In this document: in pieces, positions 15,495 through 24,628 of the stretch | Position numbering within the stretch: the first letter of the stretch is position 1 | How the letters are laid out: every line of letters begins with the position of its first letter | Translations under genes and position numbers: made by a program | DNA from: Planctomycetota bacterium | GTDB taxonomy: Bacteria > Planctomycetota > UBA1135 > GCA-002686595 | Assembly: GCA_029250885.1 (NCBI GenBank) | Contig: JAQXEK010000023.1 | Span: 1-64,000 of the forward strand | Direction of reading: 5' to 3' | DNA: 64,000 nt | Notes under the pieces: generated by a model | What the model saw: the letters and a program-made list of their open reading frames with translations, nothing else | Told to the model about the DNA's origin: nothing | Database searches by the model: none

Positions 15495-17726
15495 TTAGGA
15501 TGCGTGGAACGTGCCGCCCGCTTCGGCGACCTCGAGCAACAAGGGGGCCGAGTCAAAGCGCTCGGGTCCACCGGGCCGGCTAACGACACCTGGCGATGTG
15601 GCGATGCGCTTCAAGCGCTCGACAATCTTGGCTGGCCCTCGGGAGTCCGCATAGGCAAGCAGCCCGCCGCGGAAGGGCGCGAATCCCATGCCGAAGATCG
15701 TAGCCAGGTCGAGCTCGCTGGGGGACGCGGCGACGCGCTCCTCCATGGCCCGGGCGCCCTCGTTGACCATGGCCAAGATCAGGCGGTCGACGATGTCGTT
15801 GTGGCTTAGGGAGACGGCTCGGGTCGAGTTGGGGGACGGCAAGCGTGGGTTCAAACCCGCGGCCTTAGGACGTCCCTTCTTACCGGATTCGTAGCGGAAG
15901 ATACCCGCGCCTGTCTTCTTGCCTAGGTCGCCGGAGCGCACCAGTGGCTTGAGGAACTTATTCGCAGTCATGCGCTCGCCGTAGCCGCGGTGCATGGACT
16001 CGCCGGCGTGACCGGCGATATCCAAGCCGACCTCGTCCAAGAGCTCGAAGGGCCCCATGGGCATGCCGAACTGCTTCATGGCGCGGTCGACGCGCTCGGG
16101 TGAGGCCCCGTCTTCCAATAGGCACACGGCCTCGTCTAGGTACGGCGCCAACAGGCGGTTGACCAGGAAGCCGGGCACGTCCCGCACGACCACGGGCGTC
16201 TTGCCCAGGTCCAGTGCGAGGCGTGCAATGCGCCGCACGGTCTCGTCCGTAGTCTGGGGACCGCGCACAATCTCAACCAGGGGCATGCGCCGCACCGGGT
16301 TGAAGAAGTGCATGCCCACCACGCGGCCAGGGTTTGGCAGGCTTTGGGCCATCTCCGCGACGGAGAGCGACGAGGTGTTGGTCGCCAAGATCGCGTTGGG
16401 TCCGAGCAGCTCGGCAAATTCGCCCAGCACGATGTGCTTGACCTTCATGACCTCGGCCACAGCCTCGATCACGATCTCGCACTTGCCAAAGCCCTCGGGC
16501 CCGGTGGTAACCTCGAGCCGGTCGATGGCGGCATTGGCTTTGTGGTTTTTAAGGTGGCGGCGCTTGCGCTTCTTGTTGACCTCGCCTTGGTGATCGCGGA
16601 CCGCATCGTCCAGGGCATCCCGCGAGAGGTCCCGCAGGCGCATGGACATGCCGCGCTCGGCCATCAGGCTGGCGATGGCGCCGCCCATGATTCCCGCCCC
16701 GACCACAGCACCGCGCCCGAAGGGCTCGACCTTGTTGCCCTGGTGATCCTTCGCCAGGCCCTTGGCAAACTCGGTCATCTCGTAGATGCCGATCAGCGCC
16801 TTGGTAATTGGGTTCGTCGCCAGGGTCGAGTTGACCCGCCTCTCTTCGGTGAGCGCATCGGCCAGGTACTGCCGCGGCGAGCGCAAGACCAGGTCCAAGG
16901 CGATGCTCGCGGCCGGATAGTGGCCACCCGTCGCCTTCAAGATGCCCTTGGCCGCCTGTCGTTCGATCACGGCCAGGGCGATCGGGTTCTTATCGATCAG
17001 CCAGGACCACTTGCCGCGCGTCTTGCGCGCACACTTCTCCCGGCCCATGGCTATGTCCGCGCCCACACGTTCCAGGTACTCGGCAGGGGTCACCCGGTCA
17101 ATCATGCCCATCTTCAGGGCGGCACGGGCGCGCACCAGCTTGCCCGGGACGATCACGCCCAGGGCAGCCGGCACACCAACGCGCCTCGGCAACCTAGCGC
17201 AGCCACCCCAGCCGGGAACGATGCCTAGCTTGACCTCGGGCAGCCCAATGCGTGAGCGGTCGTCCCGGGTCATTACGATGCGATCGCAAGCCAGGGCGAT
17301 CTCGCAAGCGCCGCCGGGCACAGGGCCGCCGATGGCCGCCACGACCATCACGGTGCCGCCGCCACTGCGCGACAGCTTGTGGATTCGCTGAAAGAGCGCC
17401 TGGCCAAAGGCGATGTAGCGACCCACGGCTTCAGGCGTCTTTAGCTTGCCGATGGCCTCGAGGTCCGCACCGCCGGCGAAGGTCAGCGGATCGGCGCCGC
17501 TAATGACCAGACCGCGCAGAGAACCCTCGTTCTCCACCTCGGCGATCGCAGCGTCCAGGTCCAGCAGCATCGGCACGTCGAAGACGGCGAGGGAGCGGTG
17601 GGGGGGATCGAGAACCAAGCGCATGAGCCCGGGCTCAGGGCGCTCGATGCGGATGGACTCGCCATGGGCAGGCGCGTTTGCGGGGACTGGAACGCCCTCT
17701 AGCGGGTTGTGTTCTTGCGCACTCAT
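15495..17726 (-). CDS. fadJ: Fatty-acid oxidation multifunctional protein: enoyl-CoA hydratase/3-hydroxyacyl-CoA dehydrogenase
   Basis: 743 residues. The crotonase domain (about 20-210) has GGPVPGGACEIALACDRIVM and IGLPEVKLGIVPGWGG, supplying the two catalytic glutamates. The NAD-binding domain begins GAGIMGGAIASLMAERG. The dehydrogenase part has NPGRVVGMHFFNPVRRM with the catalytic His, then VPGFLVNRLLAPYLDEA and a second C-terminal helical domain. It performs hydration and NAD-dependent oxidation in beta-oxidation. Start 17726 is chosen because its ATG overlaps the thiolase stop as ATGA. It is close to E. coli FadJ in layout (714 residues); FadJ versus FadB naming is by similarity only. Confidence 0.9.
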   Translation of the reverse strand: MSAQEHNPLEGVPVPANAPAHGESIRIERPEPGLMRLVLDPPHRSLAVFDVPMLLDLDAAIAEVENEGSLRGLVISGADPLTFAGGADLEAIGKLKTPEAVGRYIAFGQALFQRIHKLSRSGGGTVMVVAAIGGPVPGGACEIALACDRIVMTRDDRSRIGLPEVKLGIVPGWGGCARLPRRVGVPAALGVIVPGKLVRARAALKMGMIDRVTPAEYLERVGADIAMGREKCARKTRGKWSWLIDKNPIALAVIERQAAKGILKATGGHYPAASIALDLVLRSPRQYLADALTEERRVNSTLATNPITKALIGIYEMTEFAKGLAKDHQGNKVEPFGRGAVVGAGIMGGAIASLMAERGMSMRLRDLSRDALDDAVRDHQGEVNKKRKRRHLKNHKANAAIDRLEVTTGPEGFGKCEIVIEAVAEVMKVKHIVLGEFAELLGPNAILATNTSSLSVAEMAQSLPNPGRVVGMHFFNPVRRMPLVEIVRGPQTTDETVRRIARLALDLGKTPVVVRDVPGFLVNRLLAPYLDEAVCLLEDGASPERVDRAMKQFGMPMGPFELLDEVGLDIAGHAGESMHRGYGERMTANKFLKPLVRSGDLGKKTGAGIFRYESGKKGRPKAAGLNPRLPSPNSTRAVSLSHNDIVDRLILAMVNEGARAMEERVAASPSELDLATIFGMGFAPFRGGLLAYADSRGPAKIVERLKRIATSPGVVSRPGGPERFDSAPLLLEVAEAGGTFHAS

Positions 17727-19030
17727 GCGGAGCACCTCTCAAGCAGGACGGCGCCGCCTTGGCCACCGCCGATACAAAGGGTTGCGAGGCCGAGCTCGTG
17801 GTCGCCGGCTTCGAGTTCTAGGGCGCTGGTCAACAAGATGCGCGCGCCCGTTGCGCCGACCGGGTGTCCGATGGCAATCGCGCCGCCGTTCGGGTTGAGC
17901 TGGGCCAGGGACACCTCGCCCATGGCCTTCGATCGGCCTAGGTGCTTCTGGGCGAAGCTGTCGGAGGCGAAGGCCTTGCGGCAGGCAAGCACCTGCACGG
18001 CGAAGGCCTCGTTCAGCTCGATCGGACCGACATCGTCCAGGGTAACGCCGGCTTGATCCAGGCACTTCGCGGTCGCGAAGACCGGGCCAAGCCCCATGCG
18101 CGACGGATCGCAGCCCGCCCAGGCGAAGGACTTGATCGTGGCGAGGGGTTTGAGACCTAGTGCTAGCGCGCGCTGTTTTGTCGTGACCACAAGAGCCGTC
18201 GCGCCGTCGGTAATCCCGCAGGCGTTGCCCACGGTCACGACGCCGTCGGGCTTCTCGAAGTAGGGCCGCAACTTCGCCAGGGCTTCGACGCTCTGTCCAT
18301 CGCGGATCGAGTCGTCGGCAGCCAGGGCTTTCTGCTTCTTCGAAGCGCCCATGGGGAAGTAGGGCATGATCTCCTTGGCGAAGCGCCCGGCGTCCCGGGC
18401 AGCCGCGGCGCGGGTGTGGCTCTCGGCGGCGTAGGTGTCCGCGTCCAGGCGGCTGAGCTCGAAATCCCTGGCCAGGTTCTCGGCGGTGCTGCCCATGATC
18501 AGGTCGTTGGTTGGGTCCGTGAGACCCTCGACAAGGGCGATGCGTGGGGCCAGCATCGATGGACGCCAGGAGGTGATGGCGCCGAGCTTCGCGCCTATGG
18601 ATCGACTGAAGGCCAGGCGCCCGAAGAAGTCCGTGGCCTTCTGGTTGAAGAGCAATGGATAGGCGCTCATGGTCTCGATGCCCAGGCACAGGAAGGTGTC
18701 CCCGCGGCCCGCCATGATCTGGGTGACAGCCGAGGTGACGGCCTCCATGCCGCTGGCACAGTTGCGGGCAACCGTGTAGGCCGGCGTTGCCTGGGGCAGT
18801 CCCGCGCGCAAAGCTACGACCCGGGCAAGGTTGGCCTGGTCGTGGGGCTGGCCGACGCAGCCGGCAATGACCTCGTCGAAGGCGTCCGGAGACAGGCCGG
18901 TGCGGGCCATAAGCTCGCGGGTGACGGCGGCGCCAAGGTGGCCGGCGTCCTCGCGTTTGTAGGCACCTCCGGCGCGGGCTTGGGGCAGCCTCAGTCCGGC
19001 TGCAAGCACGATTTCAGGTTGGGTCGACAT
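17723..19030 (-). CDS. fadI: Acetyl-CoA C-acyltransferase (thiolase, FadI-like)
   Basis: 435 residues, matching FadI length (436). Visible motifs are VARNCASGMEAVTSA with the acyl-accepting Cys near residue 90, PIELNEAFAVQVLACRKAF, NPNGGAIAIGHPVGATGAR with the catalytic His, and LATLCIGGGQGGAVLLE with the second catalytic Cys. It cleaves 3-ketoacyl-CoA to acetyl-CoA and a shortened acyl-CoA. It is first in the beta-oxidation operon and overlaps the hydratase/dehydrogenase start by 4 bases (ATGA), which usually reflects stable complex formation. A palindrome 41-58 bases upstream of its start is a candidate operator. Confidence 0.93.
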   Translation of the reverse strand: MSTQPEIVLAAGLRLPQARAGGAYKREDAGHLGAAVTRELMARTGLSPDAFDEVIAGCVGQPHDQANLARVVALRAGLPQATPAYTVARNCASGMEAVTSAVTQIMAGRGDTFLCLGIETMSAYPLLFNQKATDFFGRLAFSRSIGAKLGAITSWRPSMLAPRIALVEGLTDPTNDLIMGSTAENLARDFELSRLDADTYAAESHTRAAAARDAGRFAKEIMPYFPMGASKKQKALAADDSIRDGQSVEALAKLRPYFEKPDGVVTVGNACGITDGATALVVTTKQRALALGLKPLATIKSFAWAGCDPSRMGLGPVFATAKCLDQAGVTLDDVGPIELNEAFAVQVLACRKAFASDSFAQKHLGRSKAMGEVSLAQLNPNGGAIAIGHPVGATGARILLTSALELEAGDHELGLATLCIGGGQGGAVLLERCSA

Positions 19031-19365
19031 AGCGTCTTAGACGTAGGGTCAGCACCCCGGGGTTCCCGCAGACCGAGGTGAATCGGTCCCGCGCGGACAG
19101 CTGGGGAGGCGGATGGGAGAGGGGAGTCGCGTACCCGTCGAGGCCGCCGCTCGTTCCTCATAGTTCAGTGAACCTCGGAAAGGCTCCCGAGTCCACTTTT
19201 TGAGGGCTTATCTACTAAGAGAATCGACCGAAGCTGCCGAAACCGAGAGGGGGCCCTTAGGGAACCCGGCGCGCGATCCCGCGGGCCAAGTTGAAATCGA
19301 ATGCTTTGGGCGCAGCAGTTCCCTAGGCTATGCACCTGGGACGACTTTCGAATCCCGGGCAAACT
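19031..19365. promoter_or_regulatory. Divergent control region of the beta-oxidation operon and patatin-ferredoxin gene
   Basis: Two perfect palindromes stand out. GACCGA-N6-TCGGTC occupies 19071-19088, 41-58 bases upstream of the thiolase ATG, a position and 18-base size typical of TetR-type operators that control fatty-acid oxidation genes. GTTCA-G-TGAAC occupies 19163-19173. No clear sigma-70 hexamer pair was found for either direction. Regulatory function is inferred from position and symmetry only. Confidence 0.4.
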
Positions 19366-20520
19366 ATGGAAGAACAGAACACAGGAGCCCGGCTTGAGAC
19401 CGAGGCTGGCGAGCGCAATTTTGAGCTGGGCAGGCGAGGTCGACCGCGCACGATCCTAGTGCTTGGCGGTGGGGGCATGCGTGGCATGGCCCACGTCGGC
19501 GTGCTCCGCGCCCTGCGCGAGCTGGGTATCGAATACGACGCCATCGTCGCCACGAGCATCGGTTCGTTGGTGGGCGGACTGGCCGCGTCCGGCGCTGACG
19601 ACAACGAGATCGAGGAGATCGTCACAGACGTCCAAAAGGGCGACTACTTCAAGCTCAACTTCCTGAAGTTCCTGCTAAAGGGAACCCGCGCGCCGTCCAT
19701 GTACAGCGGCGGGACCTTCCGTGAGAACCTAACCAACATCATGCCCGAGGGCAGCACCGAGCCGGGCAGCGTCGGGCGCACCAAGGTGCCGTTCTACTGC
19801 AACTCGGTCTGCCTCGAGACCGGCGGATCCGTGTTCTGGGGAACTCGCGGCACTGAGGACGTCCCCTTGGTGGACGCGGTCTACGCCTCCTGCGCCTTGC
19901 CCGGCATCTTCGAGCCCTTCGAGCGCAACGACAAGCATTACATGGACGGCGGTATTGTCGACTCCTTGCCGCTGCGCTTCGCCAAGACGCTGAACCCCGA
20001 CCTGATCATCGCCGTGGACCTAACGGTCAAGGCAACGTTCAAGGAACCGAACTATAAAAACCGCGCCACCAGCACCATGCTGCGCGCCTTCGAGATCGCC
20101 GAAGAAGTCGTGGTCGAGCAGATGCTGCACATGCACGCGGACTACCGCACCGCCCTGATCCAACCCAAGGTCGGCCACCTACAGCGCTTCGACTTCGACG
20201 ACGTGAAGGCCGTCATTAAGCTAGGCGAAGACGAGACCCGCCGTGTCCTAACCTCCCACGCCGCCACCCGGCACCTCGTCACCACCGAAGTCGTCGAGGG
20301 CCTAACCTGCCCCGTCCAAGAGCGAGACTACGTCTCCATCCGTATTGACGCCGATAGCTGCATCGGATGCGGCCTCTGCGAAATGGTCTGCGAAACCGAC
20401 GCCTTCTGGGCCGAGGGGGAAAAAGCAACCGTTCGCAAACGCAGCAACTACGAGTGCACCCGCGACCACGCCTGTGCACGCAACTGCCCCACGGACGCAA
20501 TCCACCTAGGCAACTTGTAG
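19366..20520 (+). CDS. Patatin-like phospholipase fused to a 2[4Fe-4S] ferredoxin domain
   Basis: 384 residues from ATG 19366 (frame open from 19330). The patatin domain (about 30-300) has the oxyanion segment LGGGGMRGMAHVGVLRAL, the nucleophile elbow ATSIGSLVGG (Ala replaces the first Gly of G-x-S-x-G) and YMDGGIVDSLP with the dyad Asp. The C-terminal 60 residues carry CIGCGLCEMVC and then CTRDHACARNCP, i.e. C-x2-C-x2-C-x3-C plus C-x5-C-x3-CP, ligands for two iron-sulfur clusters. Predicted activity is lipid acyl hydrolysis, possibly sensing or requiring redox state. Divergent from the beta-oxidation operon, it could supply fatty acids to it. The combination is the most unusual domain fusion in the window. 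Confidence 0.9.
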   Translation: MEEQNTGARLETEAGERNFELGRRGRPRTILVLGGGGMRGMAHVGVLRALRELGIEYDAIVATSIGSLVGGLAASGADDNEIEEIVTDVQKGDYFKLNFLKFLLKGTRAPSMYSGGTFRENLTNIMPEGSTEPGSVGRTKVPFYCNSVCLETGGSVFWGTRGTEDVPLVDAVYASCALPGIFEPFERNDKHYMDGGIVDSLPLRFAKTLNPDLIIAVDLTVKATFKEPNYKNRATSTMLRAFEIAEEVVVEQMLHMHADYRTALIQPKVGHLQRFDFDDVKAVIKLGEDETRRVLTSHAATRHLVTTEVVEGLTCPVQERDYVSIRIDADSCIGCGLCEMVCETDAFWAEGEKATVRKRSNYECTRDHACARNCPTDAIHLGNL

Positions 20521-20524
20521 CGAT

Positions 20525-20559
20525 GGCAATACGGAGTCCGTATCGGACATCGTATTGCC
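20525..20559. terminator. Bidirectional hairpin between patatin-ferredoxin and asnB
   Basis: Outer arms GGCAATACG (20525-20533) and CGTATTGCC (20551-20559), plus inner arms GTCCG (20536-20540) and CGGAC (20544-20548) around TAT, give a 14-pair stem with a symmetric 2x2 internal loop. The hairpin begins 5 bases after the patatin stop and reaches the asnB stop codon (20559-20561), so it is suited to end both convergent transcripts. Confidence 0.75.
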
Positions 20560-22247
20560 TAGTAAGCGTCGTCGTGGACGCCCGCTACGGCGCGGCCCGA
20601 GGGGTCGGCGCTCGCTTCAAAGGACGCGTCCCAGGCAATAGCGGCTGGCGTAGAGCAGGCGACGCTCTTGCCACCGGGCACGCAGGCGGCTGCCGAGGGA
20701 CCGGGGTAGTGCCCCTCAAAGATCTCGCGGAAGAGGTACGCCTCTTTCGTGGCGGGCGTGTTGTGGGGAAAGCGCCAGGCGGCTCGCTCAAGCTTCTCAT
20801 CCGAGACCTTGGTCTCAGCGTACTCCCTTAGGGAGTCGATCCAAGAGTAGCCTACGCCGTCGGAGAACTGCTCCTTTTGGCGCCACAGGATCTCCTTGGG
20901 AATTGTGCCCACGAAGGCTTCTCGCAGGATGTGCTTCTCCATCCGGGGCTTGCCGTCTGCATCGACGCACATCTTGAGCTTGGGGTCGAAGGACATGGCC
21001 ATGTCCAAGAACTCGGCGTCCAAGAAGGGGACGCGGGCCTCGACGCCCCAGGCGGCCATGGACTTGTTGGCGCGCAGACAGTCGTACATGTGCAAGGCGT
21101 CCAGCTTGGCCACGGTCTCGTCGTGGAAGGCGTGCGCACCTGGGGCCTTGTGGAAGTAGAGGTAGCCGCCGAAGATCTCATCCGCGCCCTCGCCCGACAG
21201 CACCATCTTGATGCCCATGGCCTTGATCTTGCGCGCGAGTAAGTACATCGGGGTCGAGGCGCGGATCGAGGTGACGTCGTAGGTCTCCAGGTGCCAGATG
21301 ACCTCTCTCAGGGCGTCGATTCCCTCTTGCACGGTAAAGTGCATGGTGTGGTGCACGGTGCCTAGCATGTCGGCGACCTTGACGGCGGCCTCGAGGTCTG
21401 GCGCGCCTTCCAAGCCGATGGCAAAGGAGTGCACCCGGGGCCACCAGGCCTCATCCTTGCCGCCGGATTCGACGCGCGTCTTCGCGTGTTTGACCGCGCA
21501 GGCTGCCACGATGGACGAGTCCAGCCCACCCGAAAGCAAGACACCGTAGGGTACGTCGCACATCAGCTGGCGCTCGACGGCGGCTTCCAGGGATGCGTTC
21601 AGGTCGGCCGGGTCACAGGGCTTGCCCTCGACGGCCTCGTAGGCGTGCCAAGCGGGCTCGAAGTAGAGCTGGGGCTTGTCCATGCCTCGGGTCCAAACGT
21701 GGCCGGGTGGGAACTCCTCAAACTCGGAACAGGTGTCCGCAATGGCCTTCATCTCGGAAGCTACCCACAGAGCGCCGTGCTCGTCGCGACCGTAGTAGAG
21801 GGGTACTACGCCGATCGAGTCGCGACCGATGATCCAGTCGCCAGTCTCGGAATCCAGGCCGACAAAGGCGAAGATTCCGTTGAGCGAGCCTAGGAAATCT
21901 AGGCCCTGGGAAATCCAAAGGGGCAGGATCACCTCGCAATCTGAGTCCGTCAGCAGCTTGTAGTCGGGGAGGCCCAGCTCGAGGTCGCGGTGGTTGTAGA
22001 TCTCACCGTTGACCGCCAAGAGGTGGCGCCCATCCGCCGAGCGCAGGGGCTGGGCGCCGCTCTCGATCCCGACGATGGCAAGGCGCTCGTGCACCAGTAC
22101 ATTGCACTCGTCGTGGAAGACCCCGCTCCAGTCTGGGCCACGGTGGCGCATGCGCCGGGATAGCTCGATAGCGCGGGCGCGAACGGTGGCGATGCCACCG
22201 GACTCGGCGCCGGTGGGAATCTCTAGGACAGCAAGGATGGAGCACAT
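20559..22247 (-). CDS. asnB: Asparagine synthase (glutamine-hydrolysing)
   Basis: 562 residues beginning MCSILAVLE, so that Cys2 becomes the N-terminal nucleophile of the class II glutaminase after Met removal; this fixes the start. MRHRGPDWSG and NGEIYNHRDLE belong to the glutaminase domain. The synthetase domain has the PP-loop LLSGGLDSSIVAA near residue 235 and LSGEGADEIFGGYLYF. It makes asparagine from aspartate, ATP and glutamine in the cytoplasm. Length and motifs match E. coli AsnB (554). It is monocistronic, facing the patatin gene. Confidence 0.96.
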   Translation of the reverse strand: MCSILAVLEIPTGAESGGIATVRARAIELSRRMRHRGPDWSGVFHDECNVLVHERLAIVGIESGAQPLRSADGRHLLAVNGEIYNHRDLELGLPDYKLLTDSDCEVILPLWISQGLDFLGSLNGIFAFVGLDSETGDWIIGRDSIGVVPLYYGRDEHGALWVASEMKAIADTCSEFEEFPPGHVWTRGMDKPQLYFEPAWHAYEAVEGKPCDPADLNASLEAAVERQLMCDVPYGVLLSGGLDSSIVAACAVKHAKTRVESGGKDEAWWPRVHSFAIGLEGAPDLEAAVKVADMLGTVHHTMHFTVQEGIDALREVIWHLETYDVTSIRASTPMYLLARKIKAMGIKMVLSGEGADEIFGGYLYFHKAPGAHAFHDETVAKLDALHMYDCLRANKSMAAWGVEARVPFLDAEFLDMAMSFDPKLKMCVDADGKPRMEKHILREAFVGTIPKEILWRQKEQFSDGVGYSWIDSLREYAETKVSDEKLERAAWRFPHNTPATKEAYLFREIFEGHYPGPSAAACVPGGKSVACSTPAAIAWDASFEASADPSGRAVAGVHDDAY

Positions 22248-22543
22248 GGCAGGGTCGAGGTTGGTCGGTGGAGTGATCGATCAAGCGAGAGGCGGAATCT
22301 TAGTGTTCCGACCAGGCATCGTGTCCAAGGAATGCCACCAATGTGCGGGGATTCCTAGGTTTCGATCTCGAGCCGCATGGGCGAGTTGGACAGCATTACA
22401 CCGCGGATTTCGACTTGTAGTAGTTCGAGTCCCTTCGGTGCTCAGGGCAGACGCTCGCACTCAGAGGCTTCGCCTCGGTAAGCGCGGATGGTCAATAAGC
22501 AAAGTTGGCTTGGTCCTGGTTCTCTGCCCCGACTCCGTATCGC
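22248..22543. other. Intergenic region between asnB and the SLC13-type transporter
   Basis: This 296-base spacer contains the asnB promoter (on the minus strand) and the end of the transporter transcript. The only structure noticed is a short hairpin GAGGC-TTC-GCCTC at 22464-22476. The T-loop-like GTTCGAGTCC at 22423-22432 has no matching acceptor or anticodon arms. No gene is supported. Confidence 0.5.
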
Positions 22544-24322
22544 CTAGACGTAGAAAGACAGGCCGATGCTGCAGGCGATCCAATAAAAGATGCATAGGGG
22601 AACACCCACGCGCAGGTAGTCGGAATAGCGGTAGCCACCCGGACCAAGCACCAGCAGGTTGACCTGGTGCCCAAGCGGCGTGGCGAAAGCATTCGAGCCC
22701 GCGAAGGCCACGGCCAACAGGAAGGGCAGAGGATCCTCGATACCCTGGCTATGGGCCATGGAAAGGGCAATGGGCGTGAGCAGCACCGACACAGCGTAGG
22801 GCGAGACGAACTGGTTGAGCACCGTGCCGGCGAGCAGAAGCCCAGATAGGACACCCGCGGTTCCAAAGCTGGCCATGGCGCCAACGATGCCATGGGCCAT
22901 CTGGTCGGACAGGCCGGTAGCTTGCATAGCGGCTCCCAGGGACAGGGCTCCGACCACGAAAAGCAGGATCGGCCACCCGATGCACCGGTAGGCGCGCCGC
23001 GTGTTGATGCAGCGTGTGGCGACCATCATGATCGCGCCGGCGAGCACGACCAGGGGAATGGGCAAGACTTCTTTGAATACGGGGATCGTGCCCAAGACGA
23101 AGAGTGCAACGACGGCCAATGTAATCCACAGCGCGCGCTTGGCGTGCTTCTCTAGACGTGCATCTTCGTCGCCAACACCCGCGATGCGGTAGAAGTCCTG
23201 GGAGCGTTCGATGCGCGCTTCAGATTCTTCGGGACCGCAGACCAGCAGCACGTCACCGGGGCGTAGATGCATGTTCGACGCGAGATCCTTGTAGTGGTGC
23301 CCGCCGCGCAAAACCGCCACCGTGAGCACACCGAAGTCACGCCAGAGGTGTAGCTTGCCCAAGCGGATGCCAATTAGCGAACTCGATGGCGCAAGCACCA
23401 GCTCGAACAGCTTCATCGAGCGCGGATCAAAGCGTGTATCGCCCAGAAGCTCGAGCCCCATGCTGTTTTGCAGCTCTAAGAGGCGATTGATCTTGCCCCG
23501 CAGTAGCAGCGTGTCGTTCTCGCGCACCACCACATCGTCAAAGGGCGGCCACAGGATGATCTCCTCGCGCACCACCATCAGTGCCTTGGTATCGTCCGCC
23601 TGGAAGCTCTCGGCCACGTTTGATCCGATTAGGGGCGAGGCGGGCCCGACGTGTAGCTCGGTGACGAACTCGCGCATGGGCGTGGCCGCCAGGCTGGCGG
23701 TTAGGGAGCGCCGCTCAGGTAAGAAGTACTTGGTCATGAGAAGCACCATGGGCACGCCTACCACGCACAGTACAAGGGCGATGGGAGTCATGGTGAAGAG
23801 CCCCAGTGGCGAGGCCCCGGCCGCCTCGGCCGAACCACTCGTGAGCAAGTTCGTGGTCGATCCAACCAGAGTCAAGGTGCCGCCCAAGATTGACGAGAAC
23901 GCCATGGGCAAAAGCAGCCGCGAGATGCCAATCTTCAACCGCCGGGCAAGCTCTACCGAGAGCGGAATGAACACCAACACCACGGCCGTGTTGCTGGCGA
24001 TGCCGCTCATGAAGGCCGACAAGAAGCACAGCCCAAGGGTTAGCTTTAATTCACTGCCTCCGCTGATCCGCAGCAGGTAGTGGGCGATGAAGTTCAGCGC
24101 TCCTGTAAACGCCAGCCCCTCGCCGATCACGTACAAGCCGGCCAATGTGATCACTGCGTGGTTGGCGAATCCGTCTAGGGCCTCATCCATCGTGATGACG
24201 CCACCGACCACAAGTACCAGAATCAGTCCAATCCCAACAAGATCTAGGCTGACCCGCCCGCTCATGAGGAGAACAAGGCTGAGCACCGCCACCACGGCAA
24301 CAAAAATCGCATCCACTGGCAT
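22544..24322 (-). CDS. SLC13/DASS-family transporter with two RCK_C (TrkA-C) domains
   Basis: 592 residues. Two groups of membrane helices (about 1-180 and 415-592) flank a cytoplasmic insert. The insert holds two TrkA-C-type modules: SPLIGSNVAESF to DTLLLRGKINRL, and SSLIGIRLGKLHL to RPGDVLLVCGPEES. AFMSGIASNTAVVLVFIPL and STTNLLTSGSAEA are the S-N-T/A-containing re-entrant motifs of the DASS/ArsB superfamily. The family moves dicarboxylates, sulfate or related anions with sodium; the ligand-binding RCK domains probably gate transport. The substrate is unknown. It is preceded by a 306-base gap and is likely monocistronic. Confidence 0.88.
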   Translation of the reverse strand: MPVDAIFVAVVAVLSLVLLMSGRVSLDLVGIGLILVLVVGGVITMDEALDGFANHAVITLAGLYVIGEGLAFTGALNFIAHYLLRISGGSELKLTLGLCFLSAFMSGIASNTAVVLVFIPLSVELARRLKIGISRLLLPMAFSSILGGTLTLVGSTTNLLTSGSAEAAGASPLGLFTMTPIALVLCVVGVPMVLLMTKYFLPERRSLTASLAATPMREFVTELHVGPASPLIGSNVAESFQADDTKALMVVREEIILWPPFDDVVVRENDTLLLRGKINRLLELQNSMGLELLGDTRFDPRSMKLFELVLAPSSSLIGIRLGKLHLWRDFGVLTVAVLRGGHHYKDLASNMHLRPGDVLLVCGPEESEARIERSQDFYRIAGVGDEDARLEKHAKRALWITLAVVALFVLGTIPVFKEVLPIPLVVLAGAIMMVATRCINTRRAYRCIGWPILLFVVGALSLGAAMQATGLSDQMAHGIVGAMASFGTAGVLSGLLLAGTVLNQFVSPYAVSVLLTPIALSMAHSQGIEDPLPFLLAVAFAGSNAFATPLGHQVNLLVLGPGGYRYSDYLRVGVPLCIFYWIACSIGLSFYV

Positions 24323-24628
24323 GTCTTAATCTTATCCCGAAAACACAGCATCCTACTTAGGCATTTTTCAGATGCGTAATGCAGAGTAGACCGAAATGAG
24401 CCCTTCTAAATCGACTCGCGTATCGGGAATCTAATAGGGAGGTCTCCTTGCTGGTAACGAGACGACGCTCTTATGGCGGAGCCTGCTCGGCCCGACCCAA
24501 TTAAAGAGCGTTCGCCGCCTCCAGCACGGAATCCCTAAGTGAAGCTAAGGCAATCTGCAGGTTTTAACGCTCATGATCGTGGGCGGGCGTTTGGTTTCTC
24601 CCTTGGCAAGTGAGAGTCGCCTAAAGCC
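24323..24628. other. Intergenic region upstream of the SLC13-type transporter
   Basis: 306 bases between the RecQ stop and the transporter start, both on the minus strand. It contains an 8-base inverted repeat, ACGCTCTT (24465-24472) and AAGAGCGT (24504-24511), separated by 31 bases; this could be a terminator for recQ or an operator. No ORF in any frame looks coding, and no RNA gene was recognised. Confidence 0.4.

Noticed and set aside
16308-17228. 306-codon plus-strand ORF
   Set aside because: Shadow of the hydratase/dehydrogenase gene, whose motifs are intact.
22423-22432. T-loop-like GTTCGAGTCC
   Set aside because: Flanking bases cannot form the T stem, anticodon arm or acceptor stem of a tRNA.
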